The notes under the pieces: generated by a model | Seen by the model: the letters and a program-made list of their open reading frames with translations, nothing else | Database searches by the model: none | What the model was told of the DNA's origin: nothing | Assembly (NCBI GenBank): GCA_030066475.1 | Contig: JASJBO010000110.1 | Location: forward strand, 1 to 13,348 | From: Myxococcota bacterium | GTDB lineage: Bacteria; Myxococcota_A; UBA9160; PR03 | Length of the DNA stretch: 13,348 nucleotides | Reading direction: 5' to 3' | Position numbers and translations under genes: made by a program | Shown: positions 1 to 6,532 of the stretch, in pieces | How positions within the stretch are numbered: position 1 is the first letter of the stretch | Layout: each line of letters begins with the position of its first letter

Positions 1-63
1 CCCGGGGCACAGCCCCGGGCAAACACCCGGGGATCTCCCCAGGAAGCCCGCCGCTGCGCGGGC
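1..63. repeat. Cluster of three GC-rich hairpins at window start
   Basis: Three inverted repeats follow each other. Positions 1-8 pair perfectly with 12-19 (CCCGGGGC / GCCCCGGG, loop ACA). Positions 26-32 pair with 37-43 (CCCGGGG / CCCCAGG, one wobble on the minus strand, loop 33-36). Positions 46-51 pair with 58-63 (GCCCGC / GCGGGC). The CCCGGGG heptamer recurs directly at 1 and 26. They lie 250-310 bases beyond the end of the leftward parA-parB-bactofilin operon, so they could end its transcription, but there is no T-run on either strand. They could equally be part of a dispersed repeat at which the assembly broke. Confidence 0.55.
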
Positions 64-311
64 TCGCCGCTCGGGCGATCGGGCGTCGGAACGCGCCAAC
101 CGGCCGCGAGGACGCCGAATTCTGGCAAACGGCGCGCGGATTTCAACTGTTCGACTTCGCTCGCCTTCGGCTCGCTGCGCGCGCCGCGTCGAGGCGGGGG
201 CGCGCTGCGCGGGCTTCGGTGGGCGGCGCTTGCGCGGGCAGCCGCCCTGGCTTCGCACGGGGCGTGCAGGCCGGCGGGGGCGGGTGGGGGGCGGCGGTGG
301 AGTTCGCGTGC
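64..311. other. GC-rich non-coding stretch downstream of the bactofilin gene
   Basis: I see no credible gene here. The sequence is very GC-rich with short motifs of CGCTCG, GCGCGC and GGCGGG repeated irregularly, notably around 150-220. Open frames that begin here on the plus strand run straight through the antisense of the bactofilin and parB genes and have low-complexity Arg/Gly/Ala composition, so they are shadows. The stretch may contain the 3' untranslated region of the leftward operon. Confidence 0.5.
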
Positions 312-689
312 CTACGGCTCGCTGGGCGGTTCGGTGCCAGCGATTGCGGGCATCGAGACCGGGCCGTCGAGGCTGGCGCCGTCGTCGATCGAGAGGGAGG
401 GGGTGTGGACGGTGGCGCGGATGCGGGCGGTGGGGCGGATGTCGACGAGCTCGCGGGCGACGATCTCGCCCTCGACCTCGCCTTCGACCAGCACGAGATC
501 GGCCTCGATGCGGGCCCGGATGCGGGCGCCGGCGGCGATCCAGAGCCAGCCCTCGCCGACGACCTCGCCGGAGAGCCGGCCGCCGAGGCGCGCGCCGCCG
601 CGGAACGAGAGCAGGCCGTCGAAGGCGGCGTTGGGACCGATGGTCCAGGGAAAGCTCTCGTCGGGGCGCGGCCCGGGCGTGGGACTCAT
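312..689 (-). CDS. Bactofilin family cytoskeletal protein
   Basis: This 125-residue protein matches the bactofilin (DUF583) pattern. A short Pro-rich head (MSPTPGPRPDES) leads into TIGPNAAFDGLLSFRGGARL, then a run of short Gly- and Val-rich repeats (about residues 16-115) that would form the right-handed beta-helix, then a short disordered tail. Bactofilins polymerise into filaments without nucleotide and act as scaffolds. In Myxococcus, bactofilins hold ParB-parS complexes near the poles. The ATG (689-687) overlaps the parB stop in an ATGA arrangement, so the gene is very probably translationally coupled to parB and likely serves the same segregation machinery. It is at the short end of the family, with no membrane segment. 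The family call is good; the segregation role is inferred from coupling. Confidence 0.85.
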   Translation of the reverse strand: MSPTPGPRPDESFPWTIGPNAAFDGLLSFRGGARLGGRLSGEVVGEGWLWIAAGARIRARIEADLVLVEGEVEGEIVARELVDIRPTARIRATVHTPSLSIDDGASLDGPVSMPAIAGTEPPSEP

Positions 690-1603
690 ACCTCGCCCAG
701 GATGATCTGGCTGATGCGGTGGAGCTCCTCGGGTCCGAAGAAGTCGATCTCGAGGCGGCCGCGCGCGGGGGTGCCCTGGAGCCGCACCTGGGTCTTGAGC
801 CGGTCGCGCAGCAGATCGATCAGGTGGCCGGTGTCCGGATCGAGCGCGGCCGCGGCGCGCTTGCGGCGCCGCGGCGCCCGCGTGGACGCCCCGAGGCTGC
901 GCGCCGCCGCCTCGGACTCGCGCACCGAGAGCTGCTCGCGAACGATGCGGTCGCGTAGCGAGCGCCGCCGCTCGGGGTTCGCGACCGAGAGAAGCGCCTT
1001 GGCGTGGCCGATCGTCACACTCCCCGTCTCGACGTCGCCCTGGAGCTCGCGCGGCAGCTCGAGCAGGCGCAGGTGGTTCGCCACGGTCGATCGGTCGAGG
1101 CCCACCTGATCGCCGATCTGCTCCTGGGTGGCGCCCGCGGCGGCGAGTGCCTCGAACGCGTGCGCCAGCTCGATGGGGTTCAGGTCCTGGCGCTGCACGT
1201 TCTCGACCAGTGCCAGCGCGAGGCGTTCGCGCGGCGCGACGTCGGCGATCACCGCCGGGATCGTGGCGCGTCCCGCGAGCTGCGAGGCACGCCAGCGCCG
1301 CTCTCCAACGACCAGCTCGTAGAGCGGGTCGGAGAGGTCGCTGTCGGCGACTCGTCGCACCACGACGGGCTGGAGCACGCCGTGCCGGCCGATCGACTCG
1401 GCCAGGCGCTCGAGCTCGTCGGGATCGAAGCGGCGCCGCGGCTGCTCGGGATTCGTGCGGATGCGCTCGAGCTCGAGCTCGGAGGCGGCCCCCGCTTCCG
1501 CTTCGGCCTCCGGCGCGACTTCCTGCTCTCGATCGTCGAGCTCGCTGCGGGTCGGGATGAGCGCGCCCAGGCCGCGACCGAGAGCGCTACGTCGGGTCGC
1601 CAT
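686..1603 (-). CDS. parB: Chromosome partitioning protein ParB
   Basis: Full-length ParB of 305 residues. The N-terminus carries the Arg-rich RRSALGRGLGALIP segment (4-17) that stimulates ParA ATPase in this family. The N-terminal CTPase/ParB domain follows (about 43-140) with NPEQPRRRFD (51-60), GERRWRA (100-106) and ENVQRQDLNPIE (134-145), the conserved motifs for CTP binding and clamp closure. A helix-turn-helix for parS recognition lies at about 155-205 (TQEQIGDQVGLDRSTVANHL, residues 159-178). A basic linker and the C-terminal dimerisation domain (about 255-305) end the protein. The ATG at 1603 lies inside the 3' end of parA with an AGGAG seven bases upstream. Two parS palindromes at 3201 and 5475 are its expected binding sites. 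Stop overlaps the bactofilin start. Confidence 0.97.
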   Translation of the reverse strand: MATRRSALGRGLGALIPTRSELDDREQEVAPEAEAEAGAASELELERIRTNPEQPRRRFDPDELERLAESIGRHGVLQPVVVRRVADSDLSDPLYELVVGERRWRASQLAGRATIPAVIADVAPRERLALALVENVQRQDLNPIELAHAFEALAAAGATQEQIGDQVGLDRSTVANHLRLLELPRELQGDVETGSVTIGHAKALLSVANPERRRSLRDRIVREQLSVRESEAAARSLGASTRAPRRRKRAAAALDPDTGHLIDLLRDRLKTQVRLQGTPARGRLEIDFFGPEELHRISQIILGEV

Positions 1604-2393
1604 CGCCGTCTCCTTCTCGTGTCACCGGATCGAGTCGCCGCAGGATCTCCTCGGCGACGCGCAGGTACGCGGTGGCGCCCGTCGAGCGCACGTCGTAGAG
1701 CAGCGCCGGCTTGGCATGGCTGGGCGCCTCGGACAGCCGCACGTTGCGCGGGATCTCGGTCTCGAAGACGCGTTCGCCGAAGTGCGCGCGCACCTCGTCG
1801 GCGACCTGGCGCCCGAGGTTGTTGCGGCGGTCGAGCATGGTGAGCAGGATGCCCTCGAGCTCGAGGCGCGGGTTGAGCGCGTCGCGCACGCGTCCCACGG
1901 TATCGAGCAGGCGCGCCAGGCCTTCGAGCGCGTAGTACTCGGCCTGCAGAGGCACGATCACGGCGTCTGCCGCGCACAGTGCGTTGAGGGTGAGCAGGCC
2001 GAGCGACGGCGGGCAGTCGACCAGGATCAGCTCATAGTCGCCGCGCACGTCGGCGAGCGCGGTCTCCAGACGGCGCTCGCGGTTGTCCGCCCCGACCAGC
2101 TCGATCTCCGCACCCACCAGGTCGGCGCCGGCGGGGACCAGCTTCAGGTAGGAGAGCTCGGTGGGGAGGGCGGCGTCCTTCAGGCTGCAGCGCCCGATCA
2201 GCGCGTCGTAGATCTGGACCCGGGCCTCCGCGGTAGCGAACGCGCTGGTCGCGTTGCCCTGCGGATCGAGGTCGATGAGCAGCGTCGAGTGCTCGGAGAC
2301 GGCGAACGAGGCGGCCAGGTTGACGGCGCTCGTCGTCTTGCCCACGCCACCCTTCTGGTTGGCCACCGCGAACACGCGGGTCGTTCTAGCCAT
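1587..2393 (-). CDS. parA: Chromosome partitioning ATPase ParA
   Basis: ParA/Soj-type ATPase of 268 residues, the usual size for chromosomal ParA. The deviant Walker A motif KGGVGKTT is at 14-21 with both the signature lysine (K14) and the P-loop lysine (K19). DLDPQGNAT (41-49) is the A' motif, and LILVDCPP (122-129) is Walker B. Together with ParB and parS it separates sister origins through ATP-dependent nucleoid binding. The ATG at 2393 is preceded by GAGGGG about ten bases upstream and places the Walker motif at the normal distance. An in-frame ATG at 2420 would add nine residues but lacks a purine-rich site. The gene overlaps parB by 17 bases. The C-terminal tail GDGDGDPT is a small acidic repeat with no obvious role. 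Confidence 0.96.
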   Translation of the reverse strand: MARTTRVFAVANQKGGVGKTTSAVNLAASFAVSEHSTLLIDLDPQGNATSAFATAEARVQIYDALIGRCSLKDAALPTELSYLKLVPAGADLVGAEIELVGADNRERRLETALADVRGDYELILVDCPPSLGLLTLNALCAADAVIVPLQAEYYALEGLARLLDTVGRVRDALNPRLELEGILLTMLDRRNNLGRQVADEVRAHFGERVFETEIPRNVRLSEAPSHAKPALLYDVRSTGATAYLRVAEEILRRLDPVTREGDGDGDPT

Positions 2394-2521
2394 TCGCTTG
2401 ATTCCCCTCGGGGAACTCATTGGAGGAGTCAGGGCGTTCGGGGCGGTTGGGGGTGGATTCGAGAGAGTTACCACGGGGCCAGCCCGGCGTCTAGGCCAAC
2501 CAGGTCTTGGAGACTTCGCTG
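2394..2521 (-). promoter_or_regulatory. parA leader with palindrome over the ribosome binding site
   Basis: This 128-base gap separates the rsmG stop from parA. It contains TTCCCC-TC-GGGGAA at 2402-2415, a six-base-pair inverted repeat that includes the GAGGGG Shine-Dalgarno of parA. It could mask the ribosome binding site in mRNA or be a DNA operator. I see no parS palindrome and no convincing -35/-10 pair here, so a separate parA promoter is possible but not demonstrated. Confidence 0.4.
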
Positions 2522-3160
2522 CTAGGGTGAGTCGGACGGCGCCAGCCGCCCGAGCCAGAGCTGCCGAGCAGGGCCACCGAGTGGCACCCGGTAGCGTCGC
2601 AGCTCGCACTCGTGGACATAGGACGGGGGCACGAGGGGGGGCGGCGGATCGCCGAGCGGCAGTGCCAGCCAGCCAGCCGGACGACACCAGGCGTACATCC
2701 AGTCGAGTGCCCGGGCAGGGCTCGCGACGGCCTGGGCCACCACGAGGTCGTGGGGCTCGGGCTCCAGGTCCTCGGCACGGCCGCGAAGTGCCCGCGCGTT
2801 CACGATCTCGAGCTCTCGGATGGCCGCGCGTTGGAAGTGATGGCGCCGCTCGCGAGCCTCGATCAGCGTGATCCGCTGATCCGGGCGCAGGATTGCGAGT
2901 GGGAGCCCGGGGAAGCCTGCCCCGGAGCCCAGATCGGCGATTCGGGCCACCTGGGGCAGCACCATGCCGAGAGCGGCCGCATCCAGCACGAGGCGAGAGG
3001 CGATGGTGTCCGGGTCGCGGTGCCCCGTCAGGTTCGTGTGGGCGGACCAGCGGCTCAGGAAGTGGGTGAGCCGGTCGAGGGCCGGTGCCGCAGCCTCGGG
3101 CGCGCCGAGCTCGCGCAGGCCCTCTCGGATCAGGGTCTCGGTCGAGGAGCGACCGGACAC
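2522..3160 (-). CDS. rsmG: 16S rRNA (guanine-527-N7)-methyltransferase RsmG, with altered conserved residues
   Basis: RsmG/GidB of 212 residues, close to the 207 of E. coli. Family marks are NLTG (43-46), LVLDA (57-61) and the S-adenosylmethionine loop IADLGSGAGFPGLPLAI (74-90). The enzyme normally makes m7G527 in 16S rRNA, and its loss gives low-level streptomycin resistance. Odd points: the near-invariant arginine of the SRA(F/V)A motif (E. coli R139) is glutamine 143 here (VAQAVAS), the lysine of the E. coli ALKG motif (K165) is missing (LALPLG, 165-170), and K100 is replaced by arginine 105. The AdoMet fold looks intact, but the rRNA-contacting face may not. The start is GTG at 3160 without a clear Shine-Dalgarno, chosen because it gives the family-length N-terminus. 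mnmE and mnmG, its usual upstream neighbours, are absent. Confidence 0.9.
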   Translation of the reverse strand: MSGRSSTETLIREGLRELGAPEAAAPALDRLTHFLSRWSAHTNLTGHRDPDTIASRLVLDAAALGMVLPQVARIADLGSGAGFPGLPLAILRPDQRITLIEARERRHHFQRAAIRELEIVNARALRGRAEDLEPEPHDLVVAQAVASPARALDWMYAWCRPAGWLALPLGDPPPPLVPPSYVHECELRRYRVPLGGPARQLWLGRLAPSDSP

Positions 3161-3199
3161 CGGGCTTCGGGGGCACCCGCCAGGGGGCGGCGGGGGGCG

Positions 3200-3215
3200 T
3201 GTTCCACGTGGAACG
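3200..3215. promoter_or_regulatory. parS: parS site 1 (ParB binding, intergenic)
   Basis: TGTTCCACGTGGAACG contains the perfect 14-bp palindrome GTTCCACGTGGAAC (3201-3214), which matches the widely conserved bacterial parS core. It sits in the 58-base gap between rsmG and khpB, four bases from the khpB stop, and 0.8 kb upstream of parA. This is the nucleation site at which CTP-bound ParB loads and spreads. Confidence 0.93.
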
Positions 3216-3218
3216 CGC

Positions 3219-4217
3219 TCAGGAGTCGGACCGGGCGCTCGACTCGTGGCTGCGGGCTTCCTCGTACTCCGGCGCGCTCTCGGGAACCACGACCACCTGC
3301 CGGTAGCGCCCCTCCCCGACGCTCATCGTCGCGATGCCGTCGACGTCGCGAAGGGTGACGTGGATGGTGCGACGGTCCTTCGCGTTCATCGCCTCCAGAG
3401 CGACAGGGCGGCCGGTCTGGGTCGCGCGCTTCGCCGCGCGATCCGCCACGCGCTCGAGCAGGGCCTCGCGCTTCGAGAGGTCTCCTTCGACGTCGACCAC
3501 GATACGGCGCGCCGAGTCGCCCTCGGCGCGGATCGCGGCCTGGTTGGCCAGGAGCTGGATCGCATCCGTCGCACGCCCCTCCCCGCTCGAGAGCCGCGAG
3601 GCGCCGCTGCCACTGAGCTGGATCACGGTCAGACCCTCGTTCTCTTCGACCTCTGCGATCTCGAACGGGCCGAGATCCATGCGCTCGAGCAGGCCCTTCA
3701 CGAAGTTGCCGATCTCCCCGAGCTCGCCGCTCACGGTGGCTGTCGTCTCCTCGAGCGGCTCGGCGCTGGCGGCAGGCGGGCGCTCCTGGTCGTCACCGCG
3801 CGGGCTGCGCTCCCCCCGCTCCGAGCGGCCACCATCCCGGCGCTCACGGTCCCGGTCGCGGTCTCGATCCCGATCGCGGTCCCGACCCCGATCCCGACCG
3901 CGCCGGCCGTCCCGCTCGCCGCGCGCTTCGCGAGGCCCGCGATCCCCCCGATCTCCGCGACCCCCGCGGCCTCCGCGACCGCCGCGATCGTCCCGGTCCC
4001 CGCGACCACCCGAATCGCGCAGGATCGTGGCGGGACCCGCCCCCTTTCGGAACGCCACGACGACGGTGCGCACGCCGAGACCCGAAACCTGCTCCGGATC
4101 GACGTCGGCGATGCTGAGCTCCGTCTCCTCGACGCCGAAGAACGCGACCGCCTTGGCGACGGCCTCGGCGCGGTCCATGCCGATGAACTCGTGGGCTTCC
4201 TGGTTGGGGTCGTACAT
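3219..4217 (-). CDS. khpB: RNA-binding protein KhpB/Jag (Jag_N, KH, R3H) with Arg/Gly/Asp-rich linker
   Basis: Jag-type protein of 332 residues. A Jag N-terminal domain (about 12-60) is followed by a disordered linker (about 67-145) made of [13 protein letters not shown] and RD repeats, a KH domain (about 160-245) and an R3H domain (about 270-312) with R282-xxx-H286 and the family ending GEGRYRQVVVVP (301-312). Jag/KhpB proteins bind RNA and influence cell division, envelope growth and membrane protein insertion. Position right after yidC is typical. The ATG at 4217 has a strong AGGAGG nine bases upstream and begins 28 bases after the yidC stop. Oddities: the KH GxxG loop reads L-S-S-G-E-G (209-214) where the family has L-I-G-K-R-G, so the first glycine and the basic residues are lost, and the linker is unusually repetitive. 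RNA binding may rest on R3H and the linker. Confidence 0.9.
   Translation of the reverse strand: MYDPNQEAHEFIGMDRAEAVAKAVAFFGVEETELSIADVDPEQVSGLGVRTVVVAFRKGAGPATILRDSGGRGDRDDRGGRGGRGGRGDRGDRGPREARGERDGRRGRDRGRDRDRDRDRDRDRERRDGGRSERGERSPRGDDQERPPAASAEPLEETTATVSGELGEIGNFVKGLLERMDLGPFEIAEVEENEGLTVIQLSGSGASRLSSGEGRATDAIQLLANQAAIRAEGDSARRIVVDVEGDLSKREALLERVADRAAKRATQTGRPVALEAMNAKDRRTIHVTLRDVDGIATMSVGEGRYRQVVVVPESAPEYEEARSHESSARSDS
3837..3884 (-). repeat. Degenerate hexamer tandem repeat encoding (Arg-Asp) run in KhpB
   Basis: Eight degenerate hexamers of the plus-strand form RTC/ACC-NCG encode R-D six times (residues 112-123) followed by R-E-R-R. Third-base variation between units (CCG, GCG and TCG alternate) means the repeat is kept at the protein level and not by recent slippage. 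It forms the core of the disordered linker between the Jag_N and KH domains. Confidence 0.75.
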
Positions 4218-4245
4218 CGCTCGGGTCCTCCTGGGGTCGCAGTCG

Positions 4246-5925
4246 TCAGGCGGTCTGCCGCCGGTTCACCAGCACCTGCTGGGCGATCGCCAGCAGGTTG
4301 CTCACGAACCAGTACAGCACGAGGCCGGACGGGAAGGTGTAGAAGAGGAAGGTGAACATGACCGGCATGACGGTCATCATCATGCGCGCCTGGGCCGGGT
4401 CCATGGTGGTCGGCGTCATGCGCTGCTGGAGCACCATGCTGGCCCCCATCAGCAGCGGCAGCACGCGCACGGGCAGCTCCAGCCCCGGCAGGGTGAAGAG
4501 CGTCTCGGGCGCCGAGAGGTCGTCGATCCAGAGCATGAAGGGCGCCTGGCGCAACGCGATCGAGCTCTGCAGCGCGTAGTAGAGCCCGATGAAGACCGGG
4601 ATCTGGAGCAGCATCGGGAAGCAGCCGCCGAGCGGGTTCACACCCGACTCCTTGTAGAGCTTCATCATCTCCTGCGACTGCATCTGGCGGTCGTCCGCGT
4701 AGCGCTCCTGCAGCTCCTTCATCTTCGGCTGCAGCTCACCGAGGCGCTTCATCGACTTCATCTGCTTGCTCGCGAGCGGAGCCGTGAGCAGACGGACCAT
4801 GATGGTCAGGATGATGATCGCGACGCCATAATTGGGGATCACCGCGTAGCAGAGGTCGAGGAGCCAGTTGAACAGGTGCGCCAGAGGCGCGATCCAGGAC
4901 CAGCCGACGTCGACGGCGCGGGTCATCTCGGGCCCGATCGCAGCCAGGCGATCCGGCTCCTTCGGACCCACGAAGAGCTGATACGAGCGGGCGGCACGGT
5001 TGCCGGAGGGCAGCGACACGCCCCGGTAGGTCACCTCGGCAAGTGCCTCCGAGCCGGGAATCACGGCGTCCCAGCGCCCCTGCGCGTCGCGCGGGACGTC
5101 CGGCAGCATCGCGACCAGGAAGTGGCGCGCGTCGGAGCCGATCCAGTCGACTCCGCTTCCGAACACCACCTCGAGCTCCGGGCCGCTTCCGAAGGCGGAT
5201 CCGAAGAATCCCGGCGTGCCGAAGCTCATCAGGGGCGTGCGCTCCAGCTCCCCCTCTGCGAGCGCGACCATCGAGAGCTCGCGGAAGTCGTTGCCCTCCC
5301 GCGTGCGTTCCGGCAGCACCACTCCGAAACGAGGCTCGAGCAGGGCCGTGCTCTGGTTGTCGATCTCGATCTCGAGCCGAACCTGGTAGGAGTCGTCCGG
5401 GTCGAAGGTGAAGGTCTTGCGAATGCCGACGCCGCGCAGCGCGTACTCGAATGCCACGGCAGTCGAGCCGAGCCGTTCCACGTGGAACGTCGCGTATGCC
5501 AGGTTCCCGAGCCGAAGCTCCTCGAGAGGCGTCGCGAAGGCCGGTAGGTCCTCGGGATCCCGGCCGCCGATCAGCTGGACCGGACCGCCGCCCTCCCCGC
5601 GCGGCATCTCGAACTGGCGAAGGTCCCAACGAACGATCCCCGCTCCGCGCGACGTCAGCTCTGCCTCATAGAGATCGGTCTCGATCTTGACGATCTCCGG
5701 GGGGGTCTCCGCAGCCGGCGGGATCTCGCTCGCCGGCGGCGGCGCCGGCTCCAGCCGCCGCTCGCTCTGCGGCGAGGGGGGCAGATCACGTTCCGGCGCG
5801 CCGATCTCGCCCTCGGCCAGGATCGGTGGCGCCTCGGGCGGTGGACGCTGGTCGGCCTCCCAGGCCATCCACAGGCTCAGCACCAGGAACGAGAGCGCGA
5901 ACGCGAGGAATGCGTTTCGGTCCAT
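4246..5925 (-). CDS. yidC: Membrane protein insertase YidC (long, Gram-negative form)
   Basis: YidC of 559 residues. It inserts and folds inner-membrane proteins alone or with SecYEG. The N-terminus MDRNAFLAFALSFLVLSLW is the first membrane span. A Pro/Glu-rich segment leads to a large periplasmic P1 domain (about 60-330), and the C-terminal 60KD_IMP region holds five hydrophobic segments. The conserved hydrophilic-groove arginine is R378 in IMVRLLTAP, equivalent to E. coli R366. Motifs NPLGGCFPMLLQIPVFIGLYY (split across the third span) and FPSGLVLYWFVSN near the end are typical. The ATG at 5925 gives the standard short N-terminus, 14 bases after the yidD stop. An upstream in-frame ATG at 6081 would run back through yidD and is rejected. 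A perfect parS palindrome lies inside the P1 coding sequence. Confidence 0.96.
   Translation of the reverse strand: MDRNAFLAFALSFLVLSLWMAWEADQRPPPEAPPILAEGEIGAPERDLPPSPQSERRLEPAPPPASEIPPAAETPPEIVKIETDLYEAELTSRGAGIVRWDLRQFEMPRGEGGGPVQLIGGRDPEDLPAFATPLEELRLGNLAYATFHVERLGSTAVAFEYALRGVGIRKTFTFDPDDSYQVRLEIEIDNQSTALLEPRFGVVLPERTREGNDFRELSMVALAEGELERTPLMSFGTPGFFGSAFGSGPELEVVFGSGVDWIGSDARHFLVAMLPDVPRDAQGRWDAVIPGSEALAEVTYRGVSLPSGNRAARSYQLFVGPKEPDRLAAIGPEMTRAVDVGWSWIAPLAHLFNWLLDLCYAVIPNYGVAIIILTIMVRLLTAPLASKQMKSMKRLGELQPKMKELQERYADDRQMQSQEMMKLYKESGVNPLGGCFPMLLQIPVFIGLYYALQSSIALRQAPFMLWIDDLSAPETLFTLPGLELPVRVLPLLMGASMVLQQRMTPTTMDPAQARMMMTVMPVMFTFLFYTFPSGLVLYWFVSNLLAIAQQVLVNRRQTA
5474..5489. promoter_or_regulatory. 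parS: parS site 2 (ParB binding, inside yidC)
   Basis: The same 14-bp palindrome GTTCCACGTGGAAC occurs at 5475-5488 within yidC, encoding the F-H-V-E-R part of its periplasmic domain. It is identical to site 1 and lies 2,274 bases from it. Chance occurrence of two exact 14-mers in 13 kb is very unlikely, and intragenic parS sites near the origin are common in bacteria. Confidence 0.92.
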
Positions 5926-5939
5926 CGAGCTCGTCCGTC

Positions 5940-6170
5940 CTAGGGAACCGGGTCGTAGCCGCCCGGATGCCAGGGGTGGCAACGGCCGACTCGTCGCATT
6001 CCCAGCCAGGCGCCGCGCAGCGCCCCATGCCGTTCGACAGCCTCTCGGGCGTACTCCGAACAGGTCGGCGCGAAGCGACAAGCCGGCGGCAGCAGCGGCG
6101 AGATCGCCCAGCGATACACCATCAGCAGGCCGATCACCGCACGCGCGGCGAGTCCGGAACGCTCGCTCAC
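5940..6170 (-). CDS. yidD: Membrane protein insertion efficiency factor YidD
   Basis: Small protein of 76 residues with the full YidD signature: [20 protein letters not shown] (19-38), SEYAREA (38-44), [14 protein letters not shown] (63-76), including cysteines C31, C37 and C64. YidD lies at the inner face of the membrane through an amphipathic N-terminus and assists YidC. The start is GTG at 6170, overlapping the rnpA stop as GTGA, which implies translational coupling. It ends exactly at the conserved family C-terminus. Position between rnpA and yidC is the classical order. Confidence 0.96.
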   Translation of the reverse strand: MSERSGLAARAVIGLLMVYRWAISPLLPPACRFAPTCSEYAREAVERHGALRGAWLGMRRVGRCHPWHPGGYDPVP

Positions 6171-6532
6171 CTTGCTGCCACCGCCGCGAGGCGACCCAAG
6201 CCCGACTCCAGCTCCCGTTCGATCGTGACCCCAGCCCCCGCGATTGCGGGGCGGACGATCACGACAATATCTTTACCCTCGGGGAACATATCTCTATGTG
6301 TCCGAAAATACTCTCGAATTCTTCTCTTGGTCGCGTTCCTGACGACTGCGTCACCAACCCTTCGACTCACCGTCAGGCCGATCCGCTGCGCTCCGGTCCG
6401 AGACGGAGCCGCGAGCAGCACGAGCGTCTCCGTCGCGACTCGTCGTCCGTCGCGATTGAGGCGCCGAAAGTCCTTCGAGGAGCGCAGCCGGTCCGCGCGG
6501 CGGAAGCGCTGGCTTCCGCCCGACCCACTCAC
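6167..6532 (-). CDS. rnpA: Ribonuclease P protein component
   Basis: RNase P protein of 121 residues. It binds the catalytic RNA and helps it remove the 5' leader of pre-tRNA. The start region [15 protein letters not shown] (8-22) and the RNR signature [20 protein letters not shown] (56-75) are clear. The start is GTG at 6532 overlapping the rpmH stop as GTGA, so it is probably coupled to L34 translation. The coding sequence for residues of the RNR motif and just after it (6261-6340) is only 44% GC (35 of 80 bases), using codons such as AGA, ATT, TAT, TTT, CAT and AAA that its neighbours avoid. Confidence 0.95.
   Translation of the reverse strand: MSGSGGSQRFRRADRLRSSKDFRRLNRDGRRVATETLVLLAAPSRTGAQRIGLTVSRRVGDAVVRNATKRRIREYFRTHRDMFPEGKDIVVIVRPAIAGAGVTIERELESGLGRLAAVAAR

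Noticed and set aside
3334..5547. Plus-strand frame (737 codons) with a long Ser/Arg dipeptide run
   Set aside because: The SR run is simply the antisense of the KhpB Arg/Asp repeat, and the rest runs against yidC. Both sense genes are clear family members.
5926..6081. Extended yidC N-terminus from an ATG at 6081
   Set aside because: It would lie within yidD on the same strand and precede the normal YidC first membrane span. The ATG at 5925 matches the family start.
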